Shown here piece after piece: positions 11,529-22,151 of a stretch of DNA of 64,000 bases. Location of the stretch: positions 124,001 to 188,000 of the forward strand of contig OY725488.1 of the NCBI GenBank assembly GCA_963281255.1, given 5' to 3'. A model generated the notes under the pieces. The model ran no database searches. It was not told the DNA's origin and saw nothing but the letters and a program-made list of their open reading frames with translations. Made by a program: the position numbers and the translations under genes. Position 1 is the stretch's first letter; the number at the start of each line of letters is the position of its first letter. This DNA comes from Aphrocallistes beatrix (Eukaryota > Porifera > Hexactinellida > Sceptrulophora > Aphrocallistidae).

Positions 11529-12044
11529 TTAGGGGAGTTTATTCAGACCGTAGCGCGCCTTAATATCCGTATTCCTCTGCATTCTGGCACTGTCTCGTTG
11601 TTTTTGATCCTCGTTGTTATTAACAAGGCGTGTATATTGTTGAGGCTGTCCAGATCTCCCCTTCAAGCCTCCCATAAAGCAACAGCAACAACATGCACAT
11701 ATACAAATGAACAAGCAACTCCCGCAGTAGCACAGGAAGCCAATGCTGGAGAGGATCGTGATGCCGAGCAGGCTGAGACTGCATTGTCCAAAGAAGAATT
11801 CATCGATTGGGCAGTCTCTGAAAGAAAGTGGATCTGAAAATTTAATCTCAAGGCAGCTATCTCCGCAATAGTAACACCCCTGTGTCAGGTTTAAGCTGGC
11901 TGAGACGCACTCGCTGCAGCTCTTGTTATATTTGCTGCAATCAAAGTCCGGTAAGATGGGTCCTGGGGTTATAGAGTCAGACAATGATACTTGAATGCAA
12001 GCTAGCACGAGGATACCCAGGAACAGCGTGAACTGTGAAACCAT
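11529..12044 (-). CDS. PTTG1IP: PTTG1IP/PBF-like PSI-domain membrane protein, paralogue B
   Basis: 171 residues from the ATG at 12044: signal peptide MVSQFTLFLGILVLACIQVS, PSI-like region (CSKYNKSCSECVSAS..., GCYYCGDSCLE), transmembrane segment, and a Cys-rich stretch (CYCGSCLFICICACCCCC). The cytosolic tail ends NTDIKARYGLNKL, which resembles RHDEIRKKYGLFK of vertebrate PTTG1IP. Of the three tandem copies this keeps the family C-terminus best. In vertebrates the protein shuttles to the nucleus and binds securin; that function here is inferred from homology only. Single exon. Confidence 0.87.
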   Translation of the reverse strand: MVSQFTLFLGILVLACIQVSLSDSITPGPILPDFDCSKYNKSCSECVSASLNLTQGCYYCGDSCLEIKFSDPLSFRDCPIDEFFFGQCSLSLLGITILSSIGFLCYCGSCLFICICACCCCCFMGGLKGRSGQPQQYTRLVNNNEDQKQRDSARMQRNTDIKARYGLNKLP

Positions 12045-12175
12045 AGCTATTCTAAATAAAATACTAGTAGTAGTCAATTCTTTATTACAATTAAATTCCT
12101 TCCATGTCGTAAATTTATATGTATCTAAAATTTAGATCTCAAATTATCGATTAATACCTTAAGATATGCAGAATA

Positions 12176-12350
12176 CAGTCGACTCCGCTTAATAGAGTCA
12201 CTGTTTATTTAATCGGGCCACTTTTGGCAGGACTGGAATAGCTCCCGCACATAGAAGCTAATACAAAATATTTTCGGTTAATATGGTTCTCCGCTTAATC
12301 GAGCCAAAATGTCCTCTGACCGATGTGACCCTATTAAACGGAGTCGACTG
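12176..12350 (+). mobile_element. pogo/Tigger-type MITE, family 2 copy 1
   Basis: 175 bp beginning CAGTCGACTCCGCTTAAT and ending with the inverse, AAACGGAGTCGACTG, flanked by TA on both sides. An oppositely oriented relative is at 61951-62105; both share tagaagctaatacaaaat and attttcggttaat. TA duplication and CAGT ends fit Tc1/mariner-pogo elements. No coding capacity. Confidence 0.85.
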
Positions 12351-12950
12351 TACTTATATGCAAATGATTTCAAATGGAATAAAATTGCTGAATCTTGGGT
12401 ATAAATCAAGATATACCAACACACACACTGGAATTACACGAGTATAATTATGCCTAGAGAATGTATATCAAATTCATTCACTTTAGAAACACGTGAATCT
12501 ATTTTAATCCAACTGCTCAATCACGAGCATGATTTGGTTTCATGTGCTATACTCTGGCCATCATACTTGATTCAGCAAAGTTCACCGTGCATGGCATGGC
12601 ATATAGACTAATTGTCCTGCGCACTAGAACATATTCATATGGAATCTTCGCTTTATAAATATAATATTATTATTCTACACTATGCATTAGCTAATTAGCC
12701 TGCAACCTCAGGAATTGGAAATAAGTTGTCGTAAAGAGACTAGGGTGTGTTGAACTGTACAAATAGGGTTGCTACAGTAGTTTCATAAAAATAACTAAAA
12801 ACACAATTGAATCCCAAAACTAAGCTAGGAGCTAGCGCCTGCTGTGTCATAGCTTGTACAGACTAGACAATGCACGAAATTAACGTAATACAAATACATA
12901 ATTACTATTCTGCTAATTTGATCACAAAACTAAAAGCGGTTAACGGCTAA
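12351..12950. other. Intergenic spacer between PTTG1IP paralogues B and C
   Basis: AT-rich, with no gene or clear repeat seen. It holds the 3' flank of paralogue C and part of the 5' flank of paralogue B. Confidence 0.5.
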
Positions 12951-13394
12951 CTAATGCTTGTTCATCGTTTTTAACATCGATATTTTGGCTGCGTTTCTTG
13001 CTGCATTAGATGCGAAGTTATATTCTCCAGAATCCTCTCCTGAGCAATCGCAACAGCACATATAAATGACTACAGTACAACAACTGCAACAGCTACAGCA
13101 TAGAATCGCCATACACGAAAGAACGATGGTACCGAGTACGCTCAGGTTGCATTGTCCTGCGTATAAATTCCTTACTGGACACATTGAAAATAATCTCAAA
13201 ACGCCACCATCCTCAATACATTTGTTCCCACAGAAGTAACATTTTCTTTGAGTAACGTTAATACACTCGTTACAGTTGTCATTAAATTTCTCGCAAAGAA
13301 TCGAACTGTTGAAGTTGATCGGGTTGATTCGCAGTGCAGCAGGAATGTTAGTGAACACAAGTAGACCCAAAACCACCACGAAACAGGACGTCAT
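12951..13394 (-). CDS. PTTG1IP: PTTG1IP/PBF-like PSI-domain membrane protein, paralogue C
   Basis: 147 residues from the ATG at 13394. Signal peptide MTSCFVVVLGLLVFTNIPAA, PSI-like cysteines (CEKFNDNCNECINVTQRKCY then FCGNKCIE), transmembrane segment and Cys-rich juxtamembrane stretch (CCSCCSCCTVVIYMCCCDC). The cytosolic tail is short (ARNAAKISMLKTMNKH) and has lost the R/K-YGL motif of paralogue B, so the cytosolic function has probably diverged. Single exon. Confidence 0.78.
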   Translation of the reverse strand: MTSCFVVVLGLLVFTNIPAALRINPINFNSSILCEKFNDNCNECINVTQRKCYFCGNKCIEDGGVLRLFSMCPVRNLYAGQCNLSVLGTIVLSCMAILCCSCCSCCTVVIYMCCCDCSGEDSGEYNFASNAARNAAKISMLKTMNKH

Positions 13395-13579
13395 GGTCAG
13401 GAACTCGGGTATATCTATACCGTAACGCAAAATATAAATTATAGATTTCGAGTGTAGCGGAGTTAATATGTTTAACTTCGTATATACTGTGTTACAGTAA
13501 ACGTCAAATCAGTTATTATGTAAAATGCTTGGAATATTTCAGTTATCCTTACTATTAAAACTCGATTATTGTATATCCT

Positions 13580-13990
13580 AAAATGTCGACTCATCATGGA
13601 ATTATGACGTCATTGTCACATTTTTAAAAGTTAAGCAATACAGTTATTCGAGCATAACTCAGCCATTATAGGAGATAGAAGGCTGAAATTTTAATAGAAT
13701 CTGTATACTAACATATCTCACATATGATGCAACTATCATCAAAAAATGATGACTCATCACTTTGCTATGACGTCATCATTACTCATCAAAAATTTTAAAA
13801 ATTGACAAATTTGGTGTTTTTTCGAGTGATATCGATTTTAAAACTAAGATGGACATATTTAGAGATGATATCTCCCTTATAATTAACCAATGTCACCTCC
13901 AGGCGACTGAAGGGAGCCTCCGGCGGACACGAAGTGTTCGCCAGCCGCGCAGCGCAAGCAAGCGAAGTGCGCTTGTTACGTATAATAAGT
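13580..13990 (+). repeat. GC-rich dispersed repeat, copy B
   Basis: Reverse-complement match to 2320-2600: aaaatgtcgactcatcatgg then aattatgacgtcattgtcac at one end and the GC-rich block (cctccggcggacac, cagccgcgcagcgcaag) at the other. It contains about 200 bp not in copy A. Two TGACGTCA octamers occur (about 13605 and 13770). It lies upstream of PTTG1IP paralogue C and downstream of the acid phosphatase gene. Confidence 0.7.
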
Positions 13991-14188
13991 TTCAGGTATT
14001 TTACATAATAACTGATTTGACGTTTTAACGGTAACATATACTTGTATAAGGTATAGCGACTGAATACAACTAGCAACTAACTGTAATATTCACAAATAGT
14101 ACACGATAGGAATACTATATACACAAAGACATTAGTAATATAGCATAACCCATAATATGGAGTGTGGTTCCTCAGTCTCAGGATGAGA

Positions 14189-15136
14189 CTAGATGATCGG
14201 AGTGTGACTGGTGTGTAGTACACTGAGATCTGTAGCCAAGAATTGTGACGTCATCAGGTCCTTACTGAGGGTCACATTTAGGAAGCCAGCGTCTTCTCCA
14301 GACCATTTTAAAGCGCCCAACTTATTCGGATCGATGACGTAGTCCTTCCCAGTCGCCCCAGCGCCTGAGATGAAGTAGTCGATGTTATCAGCATTGTGGT
14401 GCTCCAGTTGGTGGATGTGTCCGGAGAAGTAGGCTTGCACATTGTACTTCTGGATGATAGCATTAACCAGGTTCATGTCCTGCTCCGTGATGAGACTAGC
14501 AGTGGTGCTGGATACGATGGGGTGGTGTCCGATCACAAACCGCCAGTCGGCCTTGGACGTATTGAGCACATCATCCAACCAATCCAATAACTGTTTTGGA
14601 TTGCAGTTCTTCAAGTTTTCCGCCATCTTGGTATTCTCGGGGTGTTTGTAATAGTCGACAATGATAGGGGAAGTATCCAGAAACACGAACTGTGCAGTGG
14701 TCTCATCGTCCACGTTGAGGGTGAGGTGGTAGGAGGGGGAGGGGAGGTGCCAGCGGGGACTCTTGGTGTGGTACAATAACTGCGCAGTGATGTTTCCCAT
14801 GTAATCGTGATTCCCAAGCACTGAATAGAACGGAATGTTCCGGAGGTAATCTATGTACATATTCTCAAAGTATTCCTTCCAGAGAGGATCATCCAGGTTC
14901 TCGACACCCCCCGTTTTCTCTCCATCGCTGTCCTTGTGCTTATAAAAGTTGTCCCCCACATTCAGTACGAACTGTGGCTTTGTTAATAATGCATTCTTCA
15001 TCATTGCCATGGCTACCATTTCCTGCTGTTTATTGCCCATCCCCCAGTCCCCAAACACCTGGAAATGGAGGTCAGCGCGGACCAAAGCAAGGCCGGCAAG
15101 AAAGAAGGAAACAGTGAAAATCATTGGAGAAGTCAT
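14189..15136 (-). CDS. ACP5: Tartrate-resistant (purple) acid phosphatase
   Basis: Secreted or lysosomal metallophosphoesterase with a di-metal (Fe-Fe or Fe-Zn) centre. The 315-residue product starts with a signal peptide (MTSPMIFTVSFFLAGLALVRA). All ligand motifs are visible in order: VFGDWG, GDNFY (Asp plus the colour-giving Tyr), GNHDY, GHHP and GHIHQ. NITAQ and SPRWHLPSPSYHL match NVSAQ and SKRWNFPSPFYRL of vertebrate TRAP. C-terminal SGAGATG matches SGAGN. Length equals the family norm (about 325). Single exon and apparently intact. It lies 170 bp from the small membrane-protein gene, same strand. Confidence 0.96.
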   Translation of the reverse strand: MTSPMIFTVSFFLAGLALVRADLHFQVFGDWGMGNKQQEMVAMAMMKNALLTKPQFVLNVGDNFYKHKDSDGEKTGGVENLDDPLWKEYFENMYIDYLRNIPFYSVLGNHDYMGNITAQLLYHTKSPRWHLPSPSYHLTLNVDDETTAQFVFLDTSPIIVDYYKHPENTKMAENLKNCNPKQLLDWLDDVLNTSKADWRFVIGHHPIVSSTTASLITEQDMNLVNAIIQKYNVQAYFSGHIHQLEHHNADNIDYFISGAGATGKDYVIDPNKLGALKWSGEDAGFLNVTLSKDLMTSQFLATDLSVLHTSHTPII

Positions 15137-15306
15137 TTACTAAATCACTAAACAAGCAGTAACAATATACTTAGTAGAATGTCTAGTTTGGATTATGTAT
15201 AAGTAGTTATATACTAACTAGATGGAGGTAGAGTCCTCTGCTTCATTGGCATAGTATCAGTACATAGTACAAGCACAAGGTCTGATGGAACAGATAATGT
15301 AAGTTT

Positions 15307-15549
15307 CTATGAGGAGCGGTCATTAGGCGGAATGGGTGTGCCGTTACGTTTCTGCTCTTCCACATATTTCAGTCGCTCCTCCTCAAACTTGAGGATATCT
15401 TGCCAGGTTGTTCTTTCGCTAGAAATGTATGCGTCGTCCATCTGCTTCTCTCTCCGAGCTAGATACTCTCTCCTGGTAAAAAACAGCGCTGTGCCTCCTG
15501 CCAGAGCAAATGCGCACCAACCTACGACCGTACTGAATCCAGAGTTCAT
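15307..15549 (-). CDS. Small single-pass membrane protein, unknown
   Basis: 80 residues with an ATG start. An N-terminal hydrophobic segment (GWCAFALAGGTALFF, about residues 10-24) is followed by a charged helix (TRREYLARREKQMDDA) and a Lys/Glu-rich second helix ending in GTPIPPNDRSS. The shape (short N-terminus, one membrane helix, basic flank, long amphipathic tail) resembles small mitochondrial inner-membrane or respiratory-assembly proteins, but I do not recognise the family. The codon pattern and clean start and stop make it likely real. Confidence 0.55.
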   Translation of the reverse strand: MNSGFSTVVGWCAFALAGGTALFFTRREYLARREKQMDDAYISSERTTWQDILKFEEERLKYVEEQKRNGTPIPPNDRSS

Positions 15550-15770
15550 CTTAAAGCGAGCGTAAATTTGGATATTAATACAGTAAAACAGCTAATTCGT
15601 CTATGATATACTTAATAGAATTTAGCAGTTGGAATACATTTAAAATAATCAAACAGACATTTCAGGATAATACCATACTGCATAAATGCGTCAAATTGAG
15701 ATACATTCTGAGACCAATCAAAAAATTGATAAAAAGAGTTGTAGACATACGGTTAAAACATGCTGTAAAA

Positions 15771-16722
15771 TCAATCAGAGATTCTTCTGATCAAGAGGCT
15801 CACTTGGGTGAGACCTCGGATTTTTTCCACTACATCGAAATGTGTGCTCTCAGAAATATCTTCTCCATTCAGTTCAAGGAGAATGTCACCCACTCTTAGC
15901 TCGCCAAGCTCTGCAGGGGAACCCGTATTTATGCGACCTAAAAAGCGGAGTAAGGATAGACGTCACGATTGAATTAGAAGTATAATCAAAATAATTGCTT
16001 AGAGTGCTTAGATCGATCGATGTAAGTTAATCATCTACGTACGTAAATAAGCAAACCTTGCACCACACACAATTACTTACAAATTGATACGAGCTTGGTT
16101 GCGTCAGTCATAATAACAAAACCAAAGCTTCCCGTCGGGTTTCTGGTCAGAATGATGTTTTTACTGACGAAACTAATGAAATAAAGACAGATCACAGCAC
16201 AGTTTAAGAAAATAGAGAGTAGATACAAAGAGACCAACTTTCTATTGGAATTCGTTGTTGTTATTTTGCACAATCCTTTCAGATCATTAATGAAAGGTTC
16301 CAGGTTCCAGATGAGATGGACATTTCTAGTCGTTCCTAGAGATCAATCACAATTTCAGTTTACTGAATATTTGATAATAAGAAGTTTACATACTCACCAC
16401 TCTCCTGCACTAATCTCTGTTTCTCTACATTGAGATCGCTGACTGTCTTCTCCAACAAGTTCAGCACATGGTTCTCCTTGAGTGTGCTCTCAAGGGACGC
16501 TTTGCCCCTATCCAGCTGTTCTATGCTACGGAGCACGCCCTTCGTCGCGTTAACAGCCGAGGAATACAACTCGTCCAGCTGGGCATACATAGCTCGCTCC
16601 TGATTCACAAGTTTTTTGCGTAAAAGATCAAACTGCTGCTTCACCTCTTCTTTTCGTGCAGAAATTATATATTTCAGAGCATCCAGGTTCCTCTCCACTT
16701 CTCCTGTTATCGCAGAAGCCAT
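15771..16722 (-). CDS. Coiled-coil plus PDZ-domain protein
   Basis: Three exons with matching phases: 16394..16722, 16081..16163, 15771..15937 (192 residues). The first about 110 residues are a Leu/Glu/Lys-rich coiled coil (ARKEEVKQQFDLLRKKL..., LEKTVSDLNVEKQRLVQ). The rest is one PDZ domain spread over exons 2 and 3: NIILTRNPTGSFGFVI (GFGF-type carboxylate loop), then GSPAELGELRVGDILLELNG and EKIRGL, ending SLLIRRISD. The carboxylate-binding loop reads SFGFVI instead of GLGF. Likely a small cytosolic scaffold that dimerises through the coil and binds C-terminal peptides; family member not identified. Confidence 0.8.
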
Positions 16723-17016
16723 TCCTAAATCTAGTCAAATGAGAATAAATTATGCGTAATCATACCTGGAATTAGGATTATTTGAGTCTAACTGATGGCG
16801 AGATATAACACCAATAGAGATAAAAATAGAATTACTAGTCCATTACAATATAAAAATATATTAAATCCCAAATTGCATCTATATACAAAACAAAAAGATG
16901 TTAACAACGTAAGTAACATGTGAATAAGGAGCTTTATATACAGGAGCTACCAGTGAGTGGTGACTAAACAGAGAGGACTGTCTGCTTAAATATGATCTGC
17001 TTAAATTGGATGGTCA
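16723..17016. other. Short spacer
   Basis: About 290 bp, AT-rich, between the PDZ gene start and the stop of the double-PH gene. No feature seen. Confidence 0.4.
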
Positions 17017-19257
17017 TCAAGGAAGAGGGGGCTTCGGGGGCTTCTTGGGCTGTTTAGGCAGCATAGATCTCAAGTCCTCGATCTCATTTTCTTTATCTTC
17101 AAGTGTTTTTCTTAAATTCGCTATCTCTGAAGTTTTAATATTTAGATCAGTGCAGACTATTCCATGCTCATTGGATACTTTAATATAATTCTCACTAATT
17201 TTGTCTCTCTCAGCTGAGATCTGTTCCAACTCTTGTAACAAACGCTTTTCTTTCTCTTCCATCTAGAACAAAGATCTCGATTAACATCTATCTGCATATT
17301 ATATTCCCACATAGTACGATATCAGTTGGGCCATCTGATAACGGTAATCTGTGTATATAATATGTACGTGTATTGAAAAGCAATGATACAAGTTTTCGCA
17401 CCTGATCATTTAGCATTTTCTTCTCTTCTTTCACTGCTTCTAATTCTGACTCAAGCTTTGTCTTCAAAACTTCTACATTTTCTGTATTTTCCTTCAACTG
17501 GAAATAGTTGGTACGCATGTTGGTTAGATCGGATTCTAACCCACCAATTGTCTTCTCTTGATCCATCTTACACCTCTTCAGTGCGTTGATATCTTCATCC
17601 TACGCGGAAAAACAAACAGGAAATAGTAGTTAGTATTAGTTTGTTACTTCAACCAATCTCAAGCTAATTTAGTCGGAACCTTTTCTTTTCTGGTTATATA
17701 CGCGTCCAGCTTCAGCTCCTCTATGTACTGAGAGAGGACGGGAATCAGATCCGTGTTTTGGTCCACATGCAGGCAACCCAAATCCTGACAGAATGTGAAC
17801 AGCTGCACTTGGACCAAATCTGGAGTCGACACAATGGCCTAAAGGGTTCAAGAGTAATGACCACACGATTACACAGATCTAGTCGTTAAGCCGCTCACAG
17901 ATGAGGTGGGATTCGCTAGGGTGGAGGAGCAGTCTCTGAAATGACATTCTCCAGAATTCTCAGAGTTGTAAGACTCGACTAAATCTCTACTATCGGATTT
18001 GGCCATGAAAGGAAGTGTGCTGGGTCTCGACCCTACGCCAGGTTCTGGAGTGAAGAGATGCGAAGACTCGGAACCAGAAAGGGGCCTCTGTCCTTTGAGA
18101 AGCTTGTTCTCCCGAATCAAACGGTCCAACTTGTTCGACAGAACCAGCTTGTCGCTAAATAACGGCACATAGCAATTTTATTAGATATCAGCATTTAGTG
18201 TCTAATTCCACTTCTCTCTGATAAACATGGATGTTAGAGAGTAAATGAATGAAGCCTATAATGTCCAACTCACGCACTCTCTAAGTTCCAATACGATAGC
18301 TTCCTTTCTAGCTAACTGCTCCTGGAACTCTGCCACCTGTCTCTCAAACAGGTCCGGATCGGCGGAGGAGATATGGCAGTCGGAAGGTGCAGACAAGCTC
18401 CTGCCCCTCTCGCTATCGCGAGGTTGAAGGAGGTTGAAGCTATTCTGGAACTTGGAGAGAATAGTAATGGTCTTCATAAGACACACTATCCACCCCTGAC
18501 GCTCAAATGGGGACCTGGTGCTCAGGACTAAGGACTAAACAAACGAGTAAGAAGTGTACTTGCGCAGAAATAGTTACTGTCCAAGTTCTCACGTTTTTAT
18601 CCTGATTCAAGAACTCAATCTTGAACTGAAAGGAGTTGGTCTTGCCCCCTGTCAGCTCTTGCACTCCCTTGCAGCAGAGCAGACTGTAGATGCGGAAGAG
18701 ATGTTCCTGTGATTGGTTGTTATAAATGCGGAACTGTCCTTCCGAAATAGCGCAGAATTTCTGCTTTGCGAACAGATCCATTTCCGGTGTAGACAGGAAG
18801 CCTGCTAGTTTGGGCAGACTGTCTAACACTTCGTCGGGCAGGAATCTGTACACTGGCCTATGTGAGACAGATCAGGGGACATCTTGTGCTACGTACGCGA
18901 CAGTGGAGGACTCACTCACCTGTACTCGGGAGGGTGGTGAGCATAGTTGGGAACGAATCTCTGAATTTCTCTGCACCAGCCGTCGATCTCAGCTCTGCTC
19001 TCTGCACGCAGGTACAGGGTTCTCTTCTGGGCGGGGCAGTACAGCCCTATCACGAAGAGACAGTTCATGATCTCCTCAGCGTCGACGATCTCCTCCACTT
19101 CTGACAGACGGATCAGTCCCAGGACGGTGGTGTGTTCCCTGGACCGCGAGTAGGCCAGGTCTCCATTGTCGAAGAGGTCAAAGTGTCTCTTCTTCCAACC
19201 TACTGCTATTGTGATATTGGGCGGGGTCTTGTAGAGCCAACCTGATTTTATGGCCAT
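17017..19257 (-). CDS. Double-PH, coiled-coil protein
   Basis: Seven exons read from donors and acceptors: 18920..19257, 18593..18857, 18278..18495, 17899..18154, 17680..17838, 17402..17599, 17017..17262; phases close throughout (559 residues). Residues about 1-112 form a PH domain (SGWLYKTPP...GWKKRHFDL, ending REIQRFV). A second PH-like domain follows (about 125-225: KQKFCAISEGQFRIYN..., SFQFKIEFLNQDKN, GWIVCLMKTITIL), then a Ser-rich linker and a long coiled coil (LDRLIRENKLL, MDQEKTIGGLESDL, EKEKRLLQELEQISAERD). The tail is Pro/Lys-rich (PKQPKKPPKPPLP). Probably a phosphoinositide-binding adaptor at membranes or the cytoskeleton; I cannot assign an orthologue. Confidence 0.78.
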
Positions 19258-19391
19258 CTAGAGTTCGTATCGATATGACAGCTTCGCACTGACACTATAA
19301 ATACACTCTGAAACGGGATATCTTAGTGATTCAGTAATACTTAGTAAGTGCAGTGATTACTAGCATTCGCTTGCAGTATTTGAAATCAATT

Positions 19392-20390
19392 CTAATTAGA
19401 TTTATCTGGGAAATTATTCGAGGGGATATGGGTGCCTAGTGGCTGTCTGACTTTGAAAGCTAAGAAGTTGTTCGGATGCAAGGTGTCAATAATAGCCCGC
19501 ACCCAGTTGTTCGATTGCTTGAAATTGAGCAGCAGGGCGTAGACGACGTTGATGGGGAGGGGCCGCGGGATCCCAGAAATGAACAGTTCTCTGAGTGGCA
19601 GGCGGGCATGGCTGACACCTGCGTCAGTTGCCGCCTGGAGACTGGCGCCCTTAATGTTGCATCTGGCATCGACCAACCCTCCGATTATGTAGACGAGAGA
19701 GGGATCCAGCCACTCCAGAACATTGTCAGATTCCGCAGACAAGTAGACGACCTTGTCCCGCTTAAACACCTCAGTGAAATGGAAGGGAGAGAGGTGGACA
19801 TGCTCTGCCTTCATCTTCTTCCTGAGGTTCAGAACATGGTCCTGGATGCATCCCTGGTAGTTAGTGACGTGCACTTGCAGGGGGGTGCGGCAGGTGGAGT
19901 TGATGTTGAGCAGGTGTATGAGCTGCACTCCAGCGCTCCTCATCTCGAGCGGATTCATGAGGTGTGAAAAGCTAAAATCCACCGCGACTCTGTGAGGGAG
20001 TGCGTTCGCATCAAGTAGAGTGGACTTGAGTCTCTTCGTTTTGGTCGGTTGAGCGGCTGTGTGGGAAGGAAGCTGTTCCGGTGTAGATACCTTCGCCCTG
20101 GATTCTTTGGTTTTTGGAGCTATCAATTTCATTAAATCTTTTTTTTTTAGTGAGGAAGCGATCTTATTCATGTAGTTCTTTGACATGGTACTAGGGTCTA
20201 GATTGTAGAGGTAGTAAGGACTGTTGGGTGGGATCGAACTGGTGTCATGAGGCAGAATTGTAAAATCTGGAAATTCAGAATTTTCTGATTCCTTTGTATT
20301 CAGTTCTTCATCAGTAGTGAGAGAAGTGACTTGTCGAAGTGTGGAAGAGCGGAAAACATTTCGGAGTTGAGTGGAAAAATATAGAGACAT
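19392..20390 (-). CDS. TRMT10C: TRM10-family tRNA methyltransferase, mitochondrial type (TRMT10C/MRPP1-like)
   Basis: SPOUT-fold methyltransferase for purine 9 of tRNAs; the mitochondrial member is also a subunit of protein-only RNase P. ATG at 20390 gives 332 residues. The N-terminus MSLYFSTQLRNVFRSSTLRQ is basic and Ser/Thr-rich like a mitochondrial presequence. The catalytic domain shows VAVDFSFSHLMNP, VVYLSAESDNVLEWLDP and VYIIGGLVD (SAM-binding knot), then ARLPLRELF and INVVYALLLNF, all in TRM10 order. The aspartate of GGLVD, essential in TRM10, is present. The presequence and short C-terminus favour TRMT10C over TRMT10A. Single exon. Confidence 0.88.
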   Translation of the reverse strand: MSLYFSTQLRNVFRSSTLRQVTSLTTDEELNTKESENSEFPDFTILPHDTSSIPPNSPYYLYNLDPSTMSKNYMNKIASSLKKKDLMKLIAPKTKESRAKVSTPEQLPSHTAAQPTKTKRLKSTLLDANALPHRVAVDFSFSHLMNPLEMRSAGVQLIHLLNINSTCRTPLQVHVTNYQGCIQDHVLNLRKKMKAEHVHLSPFHFTEVFKRDKVVYLSAESDNVLEWLDPSLVYIIGGLVDARCNIKGASLQAATDAGVSHARLPLRELFISGIPRPLPINVVYALLLNFKQSNNWVRAIIDTLHPNNFLAFKVRQPLGTHIPSNNFPDKSN

Positions 20391-20732
20391 AAGCAAATCT
20401 AAACTCTGATCGTATTACGTACGTATAATGGTTATGAGTAAGAGAGGAGAATTTATCATCAAATCTAGATTTTCCTAATTGATATATCAATTTGTGAGCA
20501 TCGAGTTGTTGAATCAACTTATCCAGGAATGTAAACAGAGCTTCGCTGGAAGAGACACACAAATAATCTTTATGCAATAACGAAAATAGTGAAAACTTTG
20601 AGAACGATTTATAATCATTTATCTAATCGAACAAATTGATAAATATAAATAAGTAATAGGTAAAGAGTCAGTCGATGCAAGATATAAATAAGCGATATAC
20701 TGTCCTCTATGGGACTACCACCCCTGTAGCAC

Positions 20733-21960
<1,228 letters not shown>

Positions 21961-22151
21961 GCTGCGAGGAATTATAAGAATCAATTCGAGGAATAATGAA
22001 AACGTTCAGAATGATTAAATCTCGCGATAGGTGAGGAGTGAATAAATTAATATTTAATCGTATCGAATAAATACAGGTATAAGAAGGTAATTGAGAGAGA
22101 TATGTGAGTATGAAAATAGAAATTACTAATAAACATTTGTAAGGATGTCAC
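21961..22151. other. 5' flank of GMPR
   Basis: About 190 AT-rich bases between GMPR and the stop of the PH-Costars-LIM gene. No recognisable element. Confidence 0.4.

Noticed and set aside
13795-14076. Minus-strand 93-codon frame
   Set aside because: It is composed of the dispersed repeat (copy B), with no conservation of frame in copy A.
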